Positions 46,001-54,622 of a stretch of 54,824 bases of DNA are shown here, piece by piece (the stretch's first letter is position 1; each line of letters begins with the position of its first letter). Location: the NCBI GenBank assembly GCA_016285075.1, contig JAEEQB010000026.1, positions 1-54,824 on the forward strand, written 5' to 3'. Made by a program: the position numbers and the translations under genes. Origin of the DNA: Prevotella sp. (GTDB lineage: Bacteria; Bacteroidota; Bacteroidia; Bacteroidales; Bacteroidaceae). The notes beneath the pieces were generated by a model. The model was given only the letters and a program-made list of their open reading frames with translations, searched no databases and was not told the DNA's origin.

Positions 46001-46980
46001 CAGGTACTGGCATCGGCCTGAACCTCTGCAAGATGATAGTAGACATGCACCACGGCATCATCGATGCTGCCAACCGTACCGACATGCAAGGTGCAGTGTT
46101 CACTGTGACCCTGCCTTTGGGCAATGCTCATCTACGTCCAGAAGAGATAGAGATGGCCGACCAGAACAGTCAGACTGCTGCACAAGCCGTTAAGCTTAAT
46201 CAGGTCTCCGGCACCAAGAACCGCGTGCTGATAGTTGACGACGATGAGGAGATTGCCCGCTACATCTCCACGGAACTGGGCAGTTTCTACCGCTTTACCC
46301 TTTGTGGAAACGGTCGCGAAGGACTGAAGGAACTGCTCACCGGCGGCTCCTATGATGCAGTGGTTTCCGATGTGATGATGCCCGAAATGGACGGTTTCAC
46401 CATGCTTCGCATGATTAGGACCAATATCACCATCTCCCACATTCCCGTGGTGATGCTCACGTCGATGGCCGATGTGGGTAATCGTCTGGAGGGGCTGGAG
46501 AGTGGCGCCGATGCCTTCCTTGCCAAGCCTTTCGACATGCAGGAGCTGCACATGGTTATCGAGAACCTCATCCAGAGCCGTCAGCGGCTGAAAGGGAAAT
46601 ACACCAGTGCACAGCTGCAAGCCGAAAAGATCGAGGCACCCGAAGTGAAGGGCAACGACGAGCTGCTCATGGAACGCATCATGAAAGCCATCAACAAGAA
46701 CCTGGCCGATAGCGACTTCAACGTCGAGATGCTCACGCAGGAGGTTGGCATCAGCCGTGCTCAGCTGCATCGTAAGATGAAGGAGATGACAGGCATCTCT
46801 ACCAGCGAGTTCATACGTAACATCCGTCTGGAACAGGCTGCACGACTGCTAAAGGAGCAGAAACTGAACATCACGCAGGTAGCCTATACCGTTGGTTTCT
46901 CTAATCTCGCACATTTCTCTACGCTTTTCCGTAAACATTTCGGCGAGGCACCTTCAGAATATGCTGCCCGTGAAGCCTGA
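43069..46980 (+). CDS. Hybrid two-component system regulator (HTCS) with AraC-type output
   Basis: The 1303-aa protein joins sensor and regulator. After a signal peptide, a two-component propeller (about 25-690) shows repeated (L/I)WIGT-type strands (e.g. GYIWIATDYGLNKFDGYRF, QLWVGTAKGLNRFD). A Y_Y_Y domain (about 690-750), one membrane segment (about 759-782), HisKA with H800 in HDIRSP, HATPase (NLLSNAFKYS, DNGAGL, GTGIGLNLCK), a receiver with D1101 in VSDVMMPEMDG, and a C-terminal AraC HTH (about 1200-1300) follow. Family members bind an oligosaccharide in the periplasm and switch on a nearby glycan-use locus. The likely targets are the SusCD/FAS1 operon and the genes downstream. Confidence 0.96.
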   Translation: MKQRTILFTICLMGWLNMIAQTGLFYPSSRFSSGLINTICQDHYGYIWIATDYGLNKFDGYRFTTYLRNTDQPNSLSNNIVVSMLCDSKGQLWVGTAKGLNRFDYATETFQHYEFPNGLQPRVTEVSEWKDGRIMACTSGYGLYELIDGKMEHPDSLYTTSDENNYYSQLMQDSRGRIWKRGFNNIVTVKDQKGKIQQFTSTLGNVASIIERDNELLIVCMRGFYTYRNNRFENDDFDLSVMGKNDFAICSAFKDSHNNIYIGTRGDGLFRLPQGSHQLERVDCVNHEINLNTAKIWGITQDVQGNLWVGCQSKGILVLPHQQPQFRTWSFAAQGITLSSTVTSVCEGENGIIWCTVQGNGVFGFDRNGRVIARPACPSSAEFIFRDHRNQYWIGTTDGLYTYNPLTGQSSLQVVFDCDRFNDMTCDDQGNIYISTYGRGFCVYNTLTRELRNFSINMRDSVKGFLCNDWVQAMMPDSKGHIWLATSNGVSCYDPKTDSFRALGWHQLLNGMLCRSLCETPKGNILIGTDQGLYIYEQGQTEARLFNEDESLKDKVVGYIVKSNNNDLWCSTPMGLWQYNFKERKFIGHVNGNGLTTQEYVNGVGLHTDDDLVCFATNDGLTVFNPAQVKNTHRELPAVQLTDFLIGGHSVTTLTESNGDAVTTKPVIESEHFRVSYLDNAIALEFSLLDYTNPSNIIYEYRIGGGDWLQTQDGQNSIQLSHLLPGKYDIEVRALSAGVYSAVKTITVEVTPPWYRSTWAYVIYLVGILGLIGLLGWIWRRRTNQQLNEEKMKFLINATHDIRSPLTIILSALKKLKTATPGGEALEAIEHNTQRILSLVNQILDVRKIDKQQMHLHCQKTEMVGFIGGIYKMFEFNAKNRGIIFNYQHGDLSKLDAWIDRSQFDKVVSNLLSNAFKYSEDGGEITITLEKGKNEKMGEEGSLVLSVADNGAGLDNENLKHIFERFYQGKNSRQLHVTGTGIGLNLCKMIVDMHHGIIDAANRTDMQGAVFTVTLPLGNAHLRPEEIEMADQNSQTAAQAVKLNQVSGTKNRVLIVDDDEEIARYISTELGSFYRFTLCGNGREGLKELLTGGSYDAVVSDVMMPEMDGFTMLRMIRTNITISHIPVVMLTSMADVGNRLEGLESGADAFLAKPFDMQELHMVIENLIQSRQRLKGKYTSAQLQAEKIEAPEVKGNDELLMERIMKAINKNLADSDFNVEMLTQEVGISRAQLHRKMKEMTGISTSEFIRNIRLEQAARLLKEQKLNITQVAYTVGFSNLAHFSTLFRKHFGEAPSEYAAREA

Positions 46981-47086
46981 TACAACAAATAAGACTCTGA
47001 AACTATGAATAACGGTTGTTTTTTCATGTTTTTACGAAAATGAAACACAATGAGACAAAAGATAAAGTCCTTTACGCCAAAGGGCT

Positions 47087-47094
47087 TTAACTTT
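47087..47094 (+). promoter_or_regulatory. -7 box of the large type IX secreted protein gene
   Basis: TAACTTTG precedes the ATG at 47150 by about 55 nt. No good -33 box is seen. The 169-nt gap after the regulator gene holds no other feature. Confidence 0.5.
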
Positions 47095-47149
47095 GCAGCG
47101 TTTTTCGAAAACATTACAATTCACATTTATAAACTTAAAACATTCAAAC

Positions 47150-50100
47150 ATGAGAAAAACTTACCAAATGATTCTTGCCCTGGCTTTGATTATGCTGGGC
47201 GCAACGAACGCCATGGGACAGAAGATCTATCAGGCCGAGCTTGATAAGTCTATGTTCAAGGCTTGGGATGGTTGGGGTGCAGGTGCGAATGAGGTTGCAG
47301 AGCCCGAGGAAGTAGAGGGCAACGCTATCTCTTGCGAGTACACAACCTACACACAAGTAGGCGCTGGCAAAGTAGTATTTGGCCACGACTATGTTTACTA
47401 TCTCTGGTATGCCGATCTTACCGGCACCAAGACGATGACCATCAATGCTACTGCAGGAATGCAGTTCCGCATTCTGATGAATCGTCCTGCTCCCGAAGAG
47501 GGTGGCGACTCACACGGTGGCAAAACCACAGAGATTAATGTAACTGTTGCAGAAAACGGCCAGGCTGTTGTCGATCTGTCCAGTTATGAGTATGTACACC
47601 TGAATGCCATCAAGACTGGCTGGGGTAGCCCCGCAGGTACCATTACCTCTATTATGCTGGAAGGTACTGTGAAGCCCGTTACAGGTTATCTCGACCTGAT
47701 CAGCAACGGTGATGCCGAGGGTGACGACCTGAGCAGCTTCCCATTGGCACTCCATGCCAACGAAGGTGATGACGGCAAGGCTGCATTCTTCCCCGAAGTT
47801 GTGGAAGGCGAGGGTGTTGACGGTAGCAAAGCTTTCAAGATTGTCTCTGACAACGATGCTCCTCAGACTTGGACCACCCAACAGTTCATCAAGTTCGATG
47901 AGCCTCTGCGTGAGGGTGACAAGTGGAGACTTTCCATGGATATCCGTGCTGCCCGTCCGCAGCAGATCACTTCCAGTGCCCAGGGCGCTCCCCGTTCTTG
48001 GCATGGTGGATTTGTCGATGGTTTCGATGTGACCACCAACTGGCAGACTTACACATTCTCTGGTACAGTATCTTCTGGTCAGGCCGGTTCCGAAGGCTTC
48101 GGCAGCATTGCCTTAGACCTGAACACCGATCAGACTTCTTCCAACACGTTCTGGTTCGACAACATCGTCTTCCAGAAGGATCTCGGCGGCAGCAACCCCA
48201 TGAGCGAGGTGACTGCTCAGTATGGTTCTGACGCTATTTGCATTTACCTGGCCGACAAGACCAACATGAAGGCTCTGGTGAAGGCCGCTGGTGGCGAGAC
48301 GCTGATTTACGACAACAGCTGCGCTACTGTAACATGGAACGGCAAGACCTGTAACCTCATTTCTGTAGAGGGTCGTCCCGACGGCAATCTCTATGTATTC
48401 CTCCTCGATATGGACGGTGAGGGCGGTGACAGCTTCGAAGCTGAGGACGCCGTTGTGACTGTCAGCTTCGTCAACCCTGCTGATGCTGCTTATCATCTGC
48501 AGTTCACCGCTGGTAAGTGGGATGGCGAAGCCGTTCCCGACTTCACGGGTATGGCTTGCGAATTCAACTATTCACTGGGTGAAGGTGAAATCTTCTCTTA
48601 CCTGTGGGGCTCTCCGAAGATTGATTCTGCAGCACCTGAGATCGGCTCTTTCAACCTGCCTGCTGATACCAAGGAGTTTGTCGTTAACTTCAACCAGAAA
48701 GTTGATGTAACTACCGTGGTTGCCAAGCTTGGCAAGGAGAATCTGAAAGTTTCTGCAGAGAGCAATCTTGAGAAGACTGTTACGCTGACTCGTACAGCTA
48801 ACACCGAACTCTCTGGTACAACCATCCTCACAATCTCTGCCGCTGTTGGTGAGAAGGGTATGGAACTTGATGTTCCTCTGACTATTAGATACAGCTTCGG
48901 TCCTGTGGTTTCTGAAGGTGACGATCCTAAGGTCATCTATCAGAGTGACTTCGCTGCACAGGAGAATCCTGGTGCCGGCTGGAAGGTTAATGCCGATGGT
49001 GGTGGTTTGCAGGATGCTAATACTGGTGCTGGCTGCCGTCTGCTGCACTCTCAGGGTGCCTTCGTTGATGACCTCCTCTATCTGGCACAGCGTAGTTCTC
49101 CCAATAATGGTGTTGCCCTGTATGGTATTGTCGATGAGTATAAGCTGGCTCTGGAGGGTGGAAAGACTTATCACCTGACCTTCGGTGCTTGCCGTCACGA
49201 CAGAACTGATGTTGCTTTGGAGGCTCAGGTTCTTCCTGAGGCTGCTGTAAGTACAGAGGACGGAAGTCTGCTGGATGAAGGTGCTATCATTGTTAAGGAC
49301 CGCAAGGAGATTACTCCTGAGAAGAGCTCTAAGGAGGCTATCCGCTTCGACCTTACTGTTCCTGTACAGGAAGACGGTAATTATGTGCTTCGTTTCGTTC
49401 CCAGCAAGAGCAATGGTGCTTACCAGGGATACGAGGATGCTATCTGCTTCGGTGATGTCAAGGTTGAGTACATTCCCGACGTGATGGGTCTTGTTGAGAC
49501 CAAGAACCTGACTGCTGCTCTGGATAGAGCTAAGGAGTCTCGTAACAACAATTCCGACGACCGTTTCAATGGTCCTGCCTTTACCGCTCTTGAGGCTGCT
49601 ATTGCCAGCTACGACGGCAAGGTGGAGACAATGACTGCTCCTTCTGCTTTTGCTAAGGCTATTGATGAGCTGGATGCTGCTGTGAAGGCTATGGGCGACC
49701 ACCGCAGACTTTGCGACGACTATGACAAGCTGCCTGACCAGTTGTTCTCTGTCTATGACAGCAAGAAGGATACCAAGTTCAATTCTACTGAACTGTTCGC
49801 TCAGGTGAAGGCTACTGTACAGAAGTACTGCACCGTTGAGAACGAAACTATTGTTGATGACAATGGCCAGGAGGTACAGAGAGAAGCACTTGTTGGCTTC
49901 CTGATCCTCAAGGACGATGCTGAGCTGACCGCTGCTATTTCTGAACTGAATACCATCGTTGGTCTGGGTAACAACTTCTTCACCGAGGGTGTTTCCAACG
50001 ACGGTGATGCAGGTATCAAGGTTCTGGTTGACCGTCTGCGTATGGGTGCTGAGACCCTGAAGGCTCTGGGTGTTGATGCTAACGATCCTCTGATCCTGGC

Positions 50101-51007
50101 TGTCAACGAATCCATGACCGATGACGAAGACCTCGCCAAGAGCATTCAGAACCGTGTGAAGCTCGAGCTCTTCAACCAGCTCAAGAACGCTGACAACACT
50201 GTATTCGCTCCCGTGGTTGACGAGACTACCGAGGAGGTGACCTATCCTACTGTAGACATGACCATCTTCACCAAGAACCCGAACATGTACGCTATTCAGC
50301 CGAAGGCTGGCTTCTCTACCGAGAATGTTCCTGGCTGGTCTGTGATCAGGGGTAATCCTGGCTTCTGGGGTTCAGGTGGTCCTGCTTGGGGTAACACTCG
50401 TAACATTGAGGGTCTGCCTGAGGATATTGCTCTCACTACCTATCACTCTGAGGCACGCTTCCAGCAGTCTGTCACCAACCTGCCCGCAGGTATCTACACT
50501 GTTTCGCTGATTGGTACCGACTGGGGTAACATGAAGACTGACGAGGGTACAGGTCCCGATGCACTTGGCTTCGTATACGCTAAGCTCTCTAACACTCCCG
50601 TTGTTGAGGAAGGTGCAGAGGAAGACCGCGAGCTGAACTTCGCCGCTACCAAGACCATTGAGTATGCCGGACAGTATCAGATGAACAAGCCTCACAACCT
50701 GGAGAATCTGGTAATTACCGACGGTAAGTTAACCTTCGGTGTACACTATGGCAACGACTCTCAGTACTTCTTCGGTAATGCCAAGCTCTTCATGACTGGC
50801 GCCGCTACTGGTTTCGACTATGCTAAGGCTTACGAGGAGGTTCTCACCGGTATCGATGTTACCGTTGCTAAGCCCGCACAGGTTCGCCACATCGAGCTCT
50901 TCGACCTCAACGGTCGTCACATCAGCAGCGCTCGCAAGGGTATTGCTATTGTGAAGAAGCACATGAGCGATGGCACTATCAAGACTGAAAAGGTCGTGGT
51001 GAAGTAA
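47150..51007 (+). CDS. Large secreted protein of unknown function with CBM4/9-like domain and type IX tail
   Basis: The product is 1285 aa from the ATG at 47150, which gives a clean signal peptide ending NAMGQ; the frame extends 19 codons further upstream but overlaps the promoter. Residues about 180-345 resemble a CBM4/9-type jelly roll (NGDAEGDDLSSF, WRLSMDIRAARPQ, FWFDNIVFQK). A second beta domain (about 605-800), a helical FIVAR-like part (about 790-870) and a C-terminal beta domain follow. The sorting tail begins LFDLNGRHISSARKG and ends KVVVK. No glycosidase motif was recognised. From about 48.6 kb the codons become strongly biased to GCT, GGT, AAG and CTG, suggesting high expression. 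It lies between the regulator and GH98. Confidence 0.8.
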   Translation: MRKTYQMILALALIMLGATNAMGQKIYQAELDKSMFKAWDGWGAGANEVAEPEEVEGNAISCEYTTYTQVGAGKVVFGHDYVYYLWYADLTGTKTMTINATAGMQFRILMNRPAPEEGGDSHGGKTTEINVTVAENGQAVVDLSSYEYVHLNAIKTGWGSPAGTITSIMLEGTVKPVTGYLDLISNGDAEGDDLSSFPLALHANEGDDGKAAFFPEVVEGEGVDGSKAFKIVSDNDAPQTWTTQQFIKFDEPLREGDKWRLSMDIRAARPQQITSSAQGAPRSWHGGFVDGFDVTTNWQTYTFSGTVSSGQAGSEGFGSIALDLNTDQTSSNTFWFDNIVFQKDLGGSNPMSEVTAQYGSDAICIYLADKTNMKALVKAAGGETLIYDNSCATVTWNGKTCNLISVEGRPDGNLYVFLLDMDGEGGDSFEAEDAVVTVSFVNPADAAYHLQFTAGKWDGEAVPDFTGMACEFNYSLGEGEIFSYLWGSPKIDSAAPEIGSFNLPADTKEFVVNFNQKVDVTTVVAKLGKENLKVSAESNLEKTVTLTRTANTELSGTTILTISAAVGEKGMELDVPLTIRYSFGPVVSEGDDPKVIYQSDFAAQENPGAGWKVNADGGGLQDANTGAGCRLLHSQGAFVDDLLYLAQRSSPNNGVALYGIVDEYKLALEGGKTYHLTFGACRHDRTDVALEAQVLPEAAVSTEDGSLLDEGAIIVKDRKEITPEKSSKEAIRFDLTVPVQEDGNYVLRFVPSKSNGAYQGYEDAICFGDVKVEYIPDVMGLVETKNLTAALDRAKESRNNNSDDRFNGPAFTALEAAIASYDGKVETMTAPSAFAKAIDELDAAVKAMGDHRRLCDDYDKLPDQLFSVYDSKKDTKFNSTELFAQVKATVQKYCTVENETIVDDNGQEVQREALVGFLILKDDAELTAAISELNTIVGLGNNFFTEGVSNDGDAGIKVLVDRLRMGAETLKALGVDANDPLILAVNESMTDDEDLAKSIQNRVKLELFNQLKNADNTVFAPVVDETTEEVTYPTVDMTIFTKNPNMYAIQPKAGFSTENVPGWSVIRGNPGFWGSGGPAWGNTRNIEGLPEDIALTTYHSEARFQQSVTNLPAGIYTVSLIGTDWGNMKTDEGTGPDALGFVYAKLSNTPVVEEGAEEDRELNFAATKTIEYAGQYQMNKPHNLENLVITDGKLTFGVHYGNDSQYFFGNAKLFMTGAATGFDYAKAYEEVLTGIDVTVAKPAQVRHIELFDLNGRHISSARKGIAIVKKHMSDGTIKTEKVVVK

Positions 51008-51066
51008 GAATCAAGCAAGCTTGCTCATGCGTTTTCAACCGTGAACTAGCTCAAGATTTAAACACC

Positions 51067-51105
51067 AACTGCCGCTCTTGCTGAAAGGGCGGCAGTTTTC
51101 TTTTG
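51067..51105 (+). terminator. Terminator after the large secreted protein gene
   Basis: AACTGCCGC (51067-51075) pairs with GCGGCAGTT (51089-51097), followed by a T-rich run to 51105. Confidence 0.85.
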
Positions 51106-51238
51106 TCCTTTAATGAACTTGCCCTGTTGCATGAAGACGTACTTCCTACGGGAATATGATTCTATAAAATCAAATAGTTCTCTTTTTCTTATATAAACTT
51201 TTGAAACATACGAAAAAGGATATGTACGGGAATTTGGC

Positions 51239-51246
51239 TACTTTTG
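51239..51246 (+). promoter_or_regulatory. -7 box of the GH98 gene
   Basis: TACTTTTG precedes the ATG at 51277 by 30 nt. The -33 region lacks TTTG, which would fit activator-dependent expression. The gap 51008-51276 otherwise holds only the terminator. Confidence 0.55.
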
Positions 51247-51276
51247 CAGCCAGTTAACAAATAATTCCGTATAACA

Positions 51277-54200
51277 ATGAATAGAACTGTTACCCGCATT
51301 GTTCAGGCACTATGCCTTTCATTTATCATTTCCCATTTATCAATTAGCAGCGTAGCTGCGCAATCCCGCCGTCCCATCGACTCGCAGCACCCGATGTGGC
51401 TCATTCATGTAGACGTGTGGTACAAGGCCGATCCTCAGAAAATCATCGACCTCATTCCTGAGGATATCCGTCCCTACGTTTGTCTCAACTTGAGTCTCTC
51501 CTGCCAGTACGACAAGGAGAAGAACATCTACAAAATGCCCCAGTATGCCTTCCAGACCTATAAATCGTGGGGCACGGTGTGCCAGCTCAACGGCATGTAT
51601 TTCACCTGCCAGCCCGCATCGGGAGGTCACACTCATATCCAGGACGACGACTTGGTGACCTTTGAATACTTCTTCAAGCACTTCCCCAACTTCCTGGGTT
51701 GGAACTATGCAGAGCAGTTCTGGGGCTTCGATGAACCAGGCGACAAGTCGTCGAGCACGCAGATGGCACGGTGGAACCTGTTTGCCAAACTCGTGGAAAT
51801 GTCGCATGAATATGGCGGATTCCTAACCATCTCATTCTGCGGCAACATCTGGAGCCATCCCCTGAACCCCATCGGCCAGATGAAACGCTGCAAGGCACTG
51901 CTCGATGCCAGCAAGAAATATCCGGAGGCCATCCTCTGGCTCTATAAATACACCACTGCCAGCTGTTTCTACAACAATGAGAGTGTGAGCTGGGGTCCCT
52001 ATATCTCGGGCCTGGCCAATAACTACGGCGTGCGCTACGACAACTGTGGCTGGAACGGTGCCATGGATGACATCCTCGGCGAAGGCCACGGCAAGAAGTA
52101 TCCTGCTGCCGCTGGCATCGGCACGGTGATGGAGCAGTGCGCCGTCAACGGAGGTGCCGTGTGGGACGGCCCGGAACTGACCTGGCGCGATGAATGTTTC
52201 CACGAGGTAAGTGCTACTACCACCAACGGCTACACCCGCCGTCGCTGGGAACGCTTCAGCAACATGAACGGCGTATGGATCGACATGTTCCGCAAAATCC
52301 TCGATGGTACCATCTATATTCCTACACGCGAGGAGGTCTTGGACAAGACGAAGATCGTAGTGATCAACGACAAGAGCAGCGGCAACGACGAGGAGAAGTA
52401 TGCCACCTGGGGCAATCTCTACGACGGTGTCTACAAGCAGGTGGATCCCATGAACAGGAACAACGGGCAGTGGATGGATAACTACTGTTACTTCAAGGGA
52501 ACAGGCCGCTACGGCGCCATCCCAATGGTTATCGACCTCTACGACGACCTGGCCAAGAAGATTCCCGTGCAGGTGAAGCGGAGCAACTATACCTCACGCT
52601 GGAGCTCTCAGGCAAGAAAGACCGCCGACTTCAATGCTCAGTATCCGCAGGTGTCAAAGGGCAACCTCTATGTCAACCGCTTCCACAACCAGTTGGTTAC
52701 CTACATGCCCTATTCCTATCTGAACAGCAAGAAAACCGCTGAAGGCCGCATACCGCTGCAGTATAACACCTGCGACAGCCTGGTGCTCAACTATGCTTCG
52801 CTGTCGGCAGGACTGGTACGTGAATACAAGGACAGCATCACACTCTATCTGAACAACTACCGCTCTGACAGTACTGCACAGAAAAAGGACATCATCACCA
52901 TCATCGGCGCCATTGCCGAGCCAACCTTCACCATGAAGAAGCATTCCACCACAAAGGCAGATAAAGCTGTTGCCGAGTACAACGCAGAGACCAAGACCTA
53001 TACGCTCACCGTCAGCCACTGTGGCGCCGTAGACGTGTGTATCAAGTGCAGCGGCGACAACGACCGCTCTGAGGTTCCCTCCACAGTGATTCAGTCCAAA
53101 CAGCTACCGCTTCCCCAGCAGCCTGCACTCTACAGAGGCCCCGTCATCATCGAGGCTGAGGACATGGACTATAAGAGCATCAAGACCTGCGTTACCGACC
53201 CCTACGGCCAAAACTGGGGTGCCTATACCAACGTGCGGGGCCATGCTGCCAACGGATTCATGGACATGGGAACCAGCACCTCCGGTGCACTGCGCCACTA
53301 TCTGAACCTGAAGGCAGGACAAGAGGGCGACTACCTCATCAGCATGCGCTATACCTGCAGTTCGAAGGCTGGCAGCATCATGATGACGGTAAACGGCGCC
53401 AGACAGACGGTGAAGTGCGAGAAGACCGCTAACAACGAATGGCTGAATGCCACCATCAGCGCCACACTGAAGGAGGGACAGAACACCTTGATTATCACCA
53501 ACAACGGTGCACTGCCCATGTATATCGACCAGGTCACCTATCAGCCTGCCGACACTGATCCTCTGACCTATAGCGTTTCCGTCAAGAGCGCCAAGAATGG
53601 AACCGTCACTCCCGACAAGACTGAGGCGGCTGAGGGCGACACCATCACACTTTCCATTGCCGCCGACGAAGGCTTCCAGCTGAAAGCTCTCAAGGTGGTG
53701 AACTCGGTGTTCTTCGTGCTGGAGCATACCATCAGCCTCTCCGCCTTGGATGAAGAACACGCCACGCTTACTTTCGTGATGCCTCACGACAACGTGACGC
53801 TGGAACCCGTCTTTGCCGACAAGTCTTCTGCCTACAAGCTCGACCTGGCAACCACGCAGGGAGGAACCATTCCTATGGGATGGCGCTGTGTACAGGAGAA
53901 CGATGGTGTGCACGACTATCCCAACAACTATGGACAGGGAGCCCGCACCATGGCTGGTTTCACAGGCTTTGAGGGCAAGGCACTCTACTGGCGTAAAGTC
54001 TGCGCAGAATACGGCCGCCTAAGCAAGTATCCCCTCACGTTGGAACCTGGAGAGTACAAACTGAACTACGCCATGGCTGCCTGGAAGGGTACTCCAAAGT
54101 ACAAGGTGCAGATATTAAATGCCAGCGATGGCTCCGTCATAGCAGAATCGCAGGTGCTGACAGCTGCTCCCAACGCCAACGGACAGAGCTCTGCCAACCT

Positions 54201-54492
54201 CTCTTCAGCAACCAAGCGCCAACTGCCTTTCACTATCACAAAGGAAGGTAACTACATCATCAGTTTCACTAACCAGACCGGTGGCGGAGACTTAGACGAA
54301 TTCCTCCTCATGGAGTGCCGCATCACCAAGACCGGCGGCGGTACCAATGCCATCCAGCTGGTGAATGCCGTGAATCCGTCGGAAACCGTTGACGTCTACG
54401 ACCTCTCTGGCAGGCGCCGTACGGCAGTAAAACGCGGCTTGAACATCATCCGCACTGCCGATGGTAAAACACGCGTAGTCATGAAGAAGTGA
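51277..54492 (+). CDS. Multidomain GH98 glycoside hydrolase with CBM35-like, InlB-like and type IX tail modules
   Basis: The 1071-aa product has a signal peptide, then a GH98 catalytic module (about 28-430): HPMWLIHVDVWYKADPQKIIDLIPEDIRPYV, WGFDEP at 149-154 with possible acidic catalytic residues, YDNCGWNG and GPELTWRDE. A GH98 C-terminal beta domain reaches about 600. A CBM35-like module (about 622-757, EAEDMDY...NGFMDMG), a divergent InlB-type repeat (about 764-845), an unassigned beta domain and a sorting tail (VYDLSGRRRTAVKRG) follow. GH98 members include endo-beta-galactosidases on blood-group glycans and xylanases, so the substrate is open. Secretion by the type IX route would put it on the cell surface. 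It has its own promoter and terminator. Confidence 0.88.
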   Translation: MNRTVTRIVQALCLSFIISHLSISSVAAQSRRPIDSQHPMWLIHVDVWYKADPQKIIDLIPEDIRPYVCLNLSLSCQYDKEKNIYKMPQYAFQTYKSWGTVCQLNGMYFTCQPASGGHTHIQDDDLVTFEYFFKHFPNFLGWNYAEQFWGFDEPGDKSSSTQMARWNLFAKLVEMSHEYGGFLTISFCGNIWSHPLNPIGQMKRCKALLDASKKYPEAILWLYKYTTASCFYNNESVSWGPYISGLANNYGVRYDNCGWNGAMDDILGEGHGKKYPAAAGIGTVMEQCAVNGGAVWDGPELTWRDECFHEVSATTTNGYTRRRWERFSNMNGVWIDMFRKILDGTIYIPTREEVLDKTKIVVINDKSSGNDEEKYATWGNLYDGVYKQVDPMNRNNGQWMDNYCYFKGTGRYGAIPMVIDLYDDLAKKIPVQVKRSNYTSRWSSQARKTADFNAQYPQVSKGNLYVNRFHNQLVTYMPYSYLNSKKTAEGRIPLQYNTCDSLVLNYASLSAGLVREYKDSITLYLNNYRSDSTAQKKDIITIIGAIAEPTFTMKKHSTTKADKAVAEYNAETKTYTLTVSHCGAVDVCIKCSGDNDRSEVPSTVIQSKQLPLPQQPALYRGPVIIEAEDMDYKSIKTCVTDPYGQNWGAYTNVRGHAANGFMDMGTSTSGALRHYLNLKAGQEGDYLISMRYTCSSKAGSIMMTVNGARQTVKCEKTANNEWLNATISATLKEGQNTLIITNNGALPMYIDQVTYQPADTDPLTYSVSVKSAKNGTVTPDKTEAAEGDTITLSIAADEGFQLKALKVVNSVFFVLEHTISLSALDEEHATLTFVMPHDNVTLEPVFADKSSAYKLDLATTQGGTIPMGWRCVQENDGVHDYPNNYGQGARTMAGFTGFEGKALYWRKVCAEYGRLSKYPLTLEPGEYKLNYAMAAWKGTPKYKVQILNASDGSVIAESQVLTAAPNANGQSSANLSSATKRQLPFTITKEGNYIISFTNQTGGGDLDEFLLMECRITKTGGGTNAIQLVNAVNPSETVDVYDLSGRRRTAVKRGLNIIRTADGKTRVVMKK
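51318..51361 (+). repeat. Heptanucleotide tract in the GH98 signal peptide
   Basis: Units CATTTAT, CATTTCC, CATTTAT, CAATTAG run into GCAGCGTAGCTGC, a GCAGC-GTA-GCTGC palindrome. It encodes the hydrophobic core and the cleavage region of the signal peptide (SFIISHLSISSVAAQ). Confidence 0.7.
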
Positions 54493-54550
54493 ATAGTCAC
54501 TGATTCCTCACCCAAAACACGCTGAAAGCCCAATAAGCCAGCAGAACATT

Positions 54551-54588
54551 AAAAAAACAGCCGGAAGTTTTGTGCTTTCGGCTTTTTT
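54551..54588 (+). terminator. Terminator after GH98
   Basis: AGCCGGAAG (54559-54567) pairs with CTTTCGGCT (54575-54583), with one G-T wobble. An A-run precedes the stem and a T-run follows to 54588. Confidence 0.8.
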
Positions 54589-54599
54589 GTGTACATTTG
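54569..54599 (+). promoter_or_regulatory. Promoter of the Rpn-type gene, overlapping the GH98 terminator
   Basis: TTTG (54569-54572) and TACATTTG (54592-54599) are separated by 19 nt. The -33 box lies in the terminator loop. Confidence 0.65.
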
Positions 54600-54622
54600 C
54601 AGCCAACAAGAACAGTTTCATC

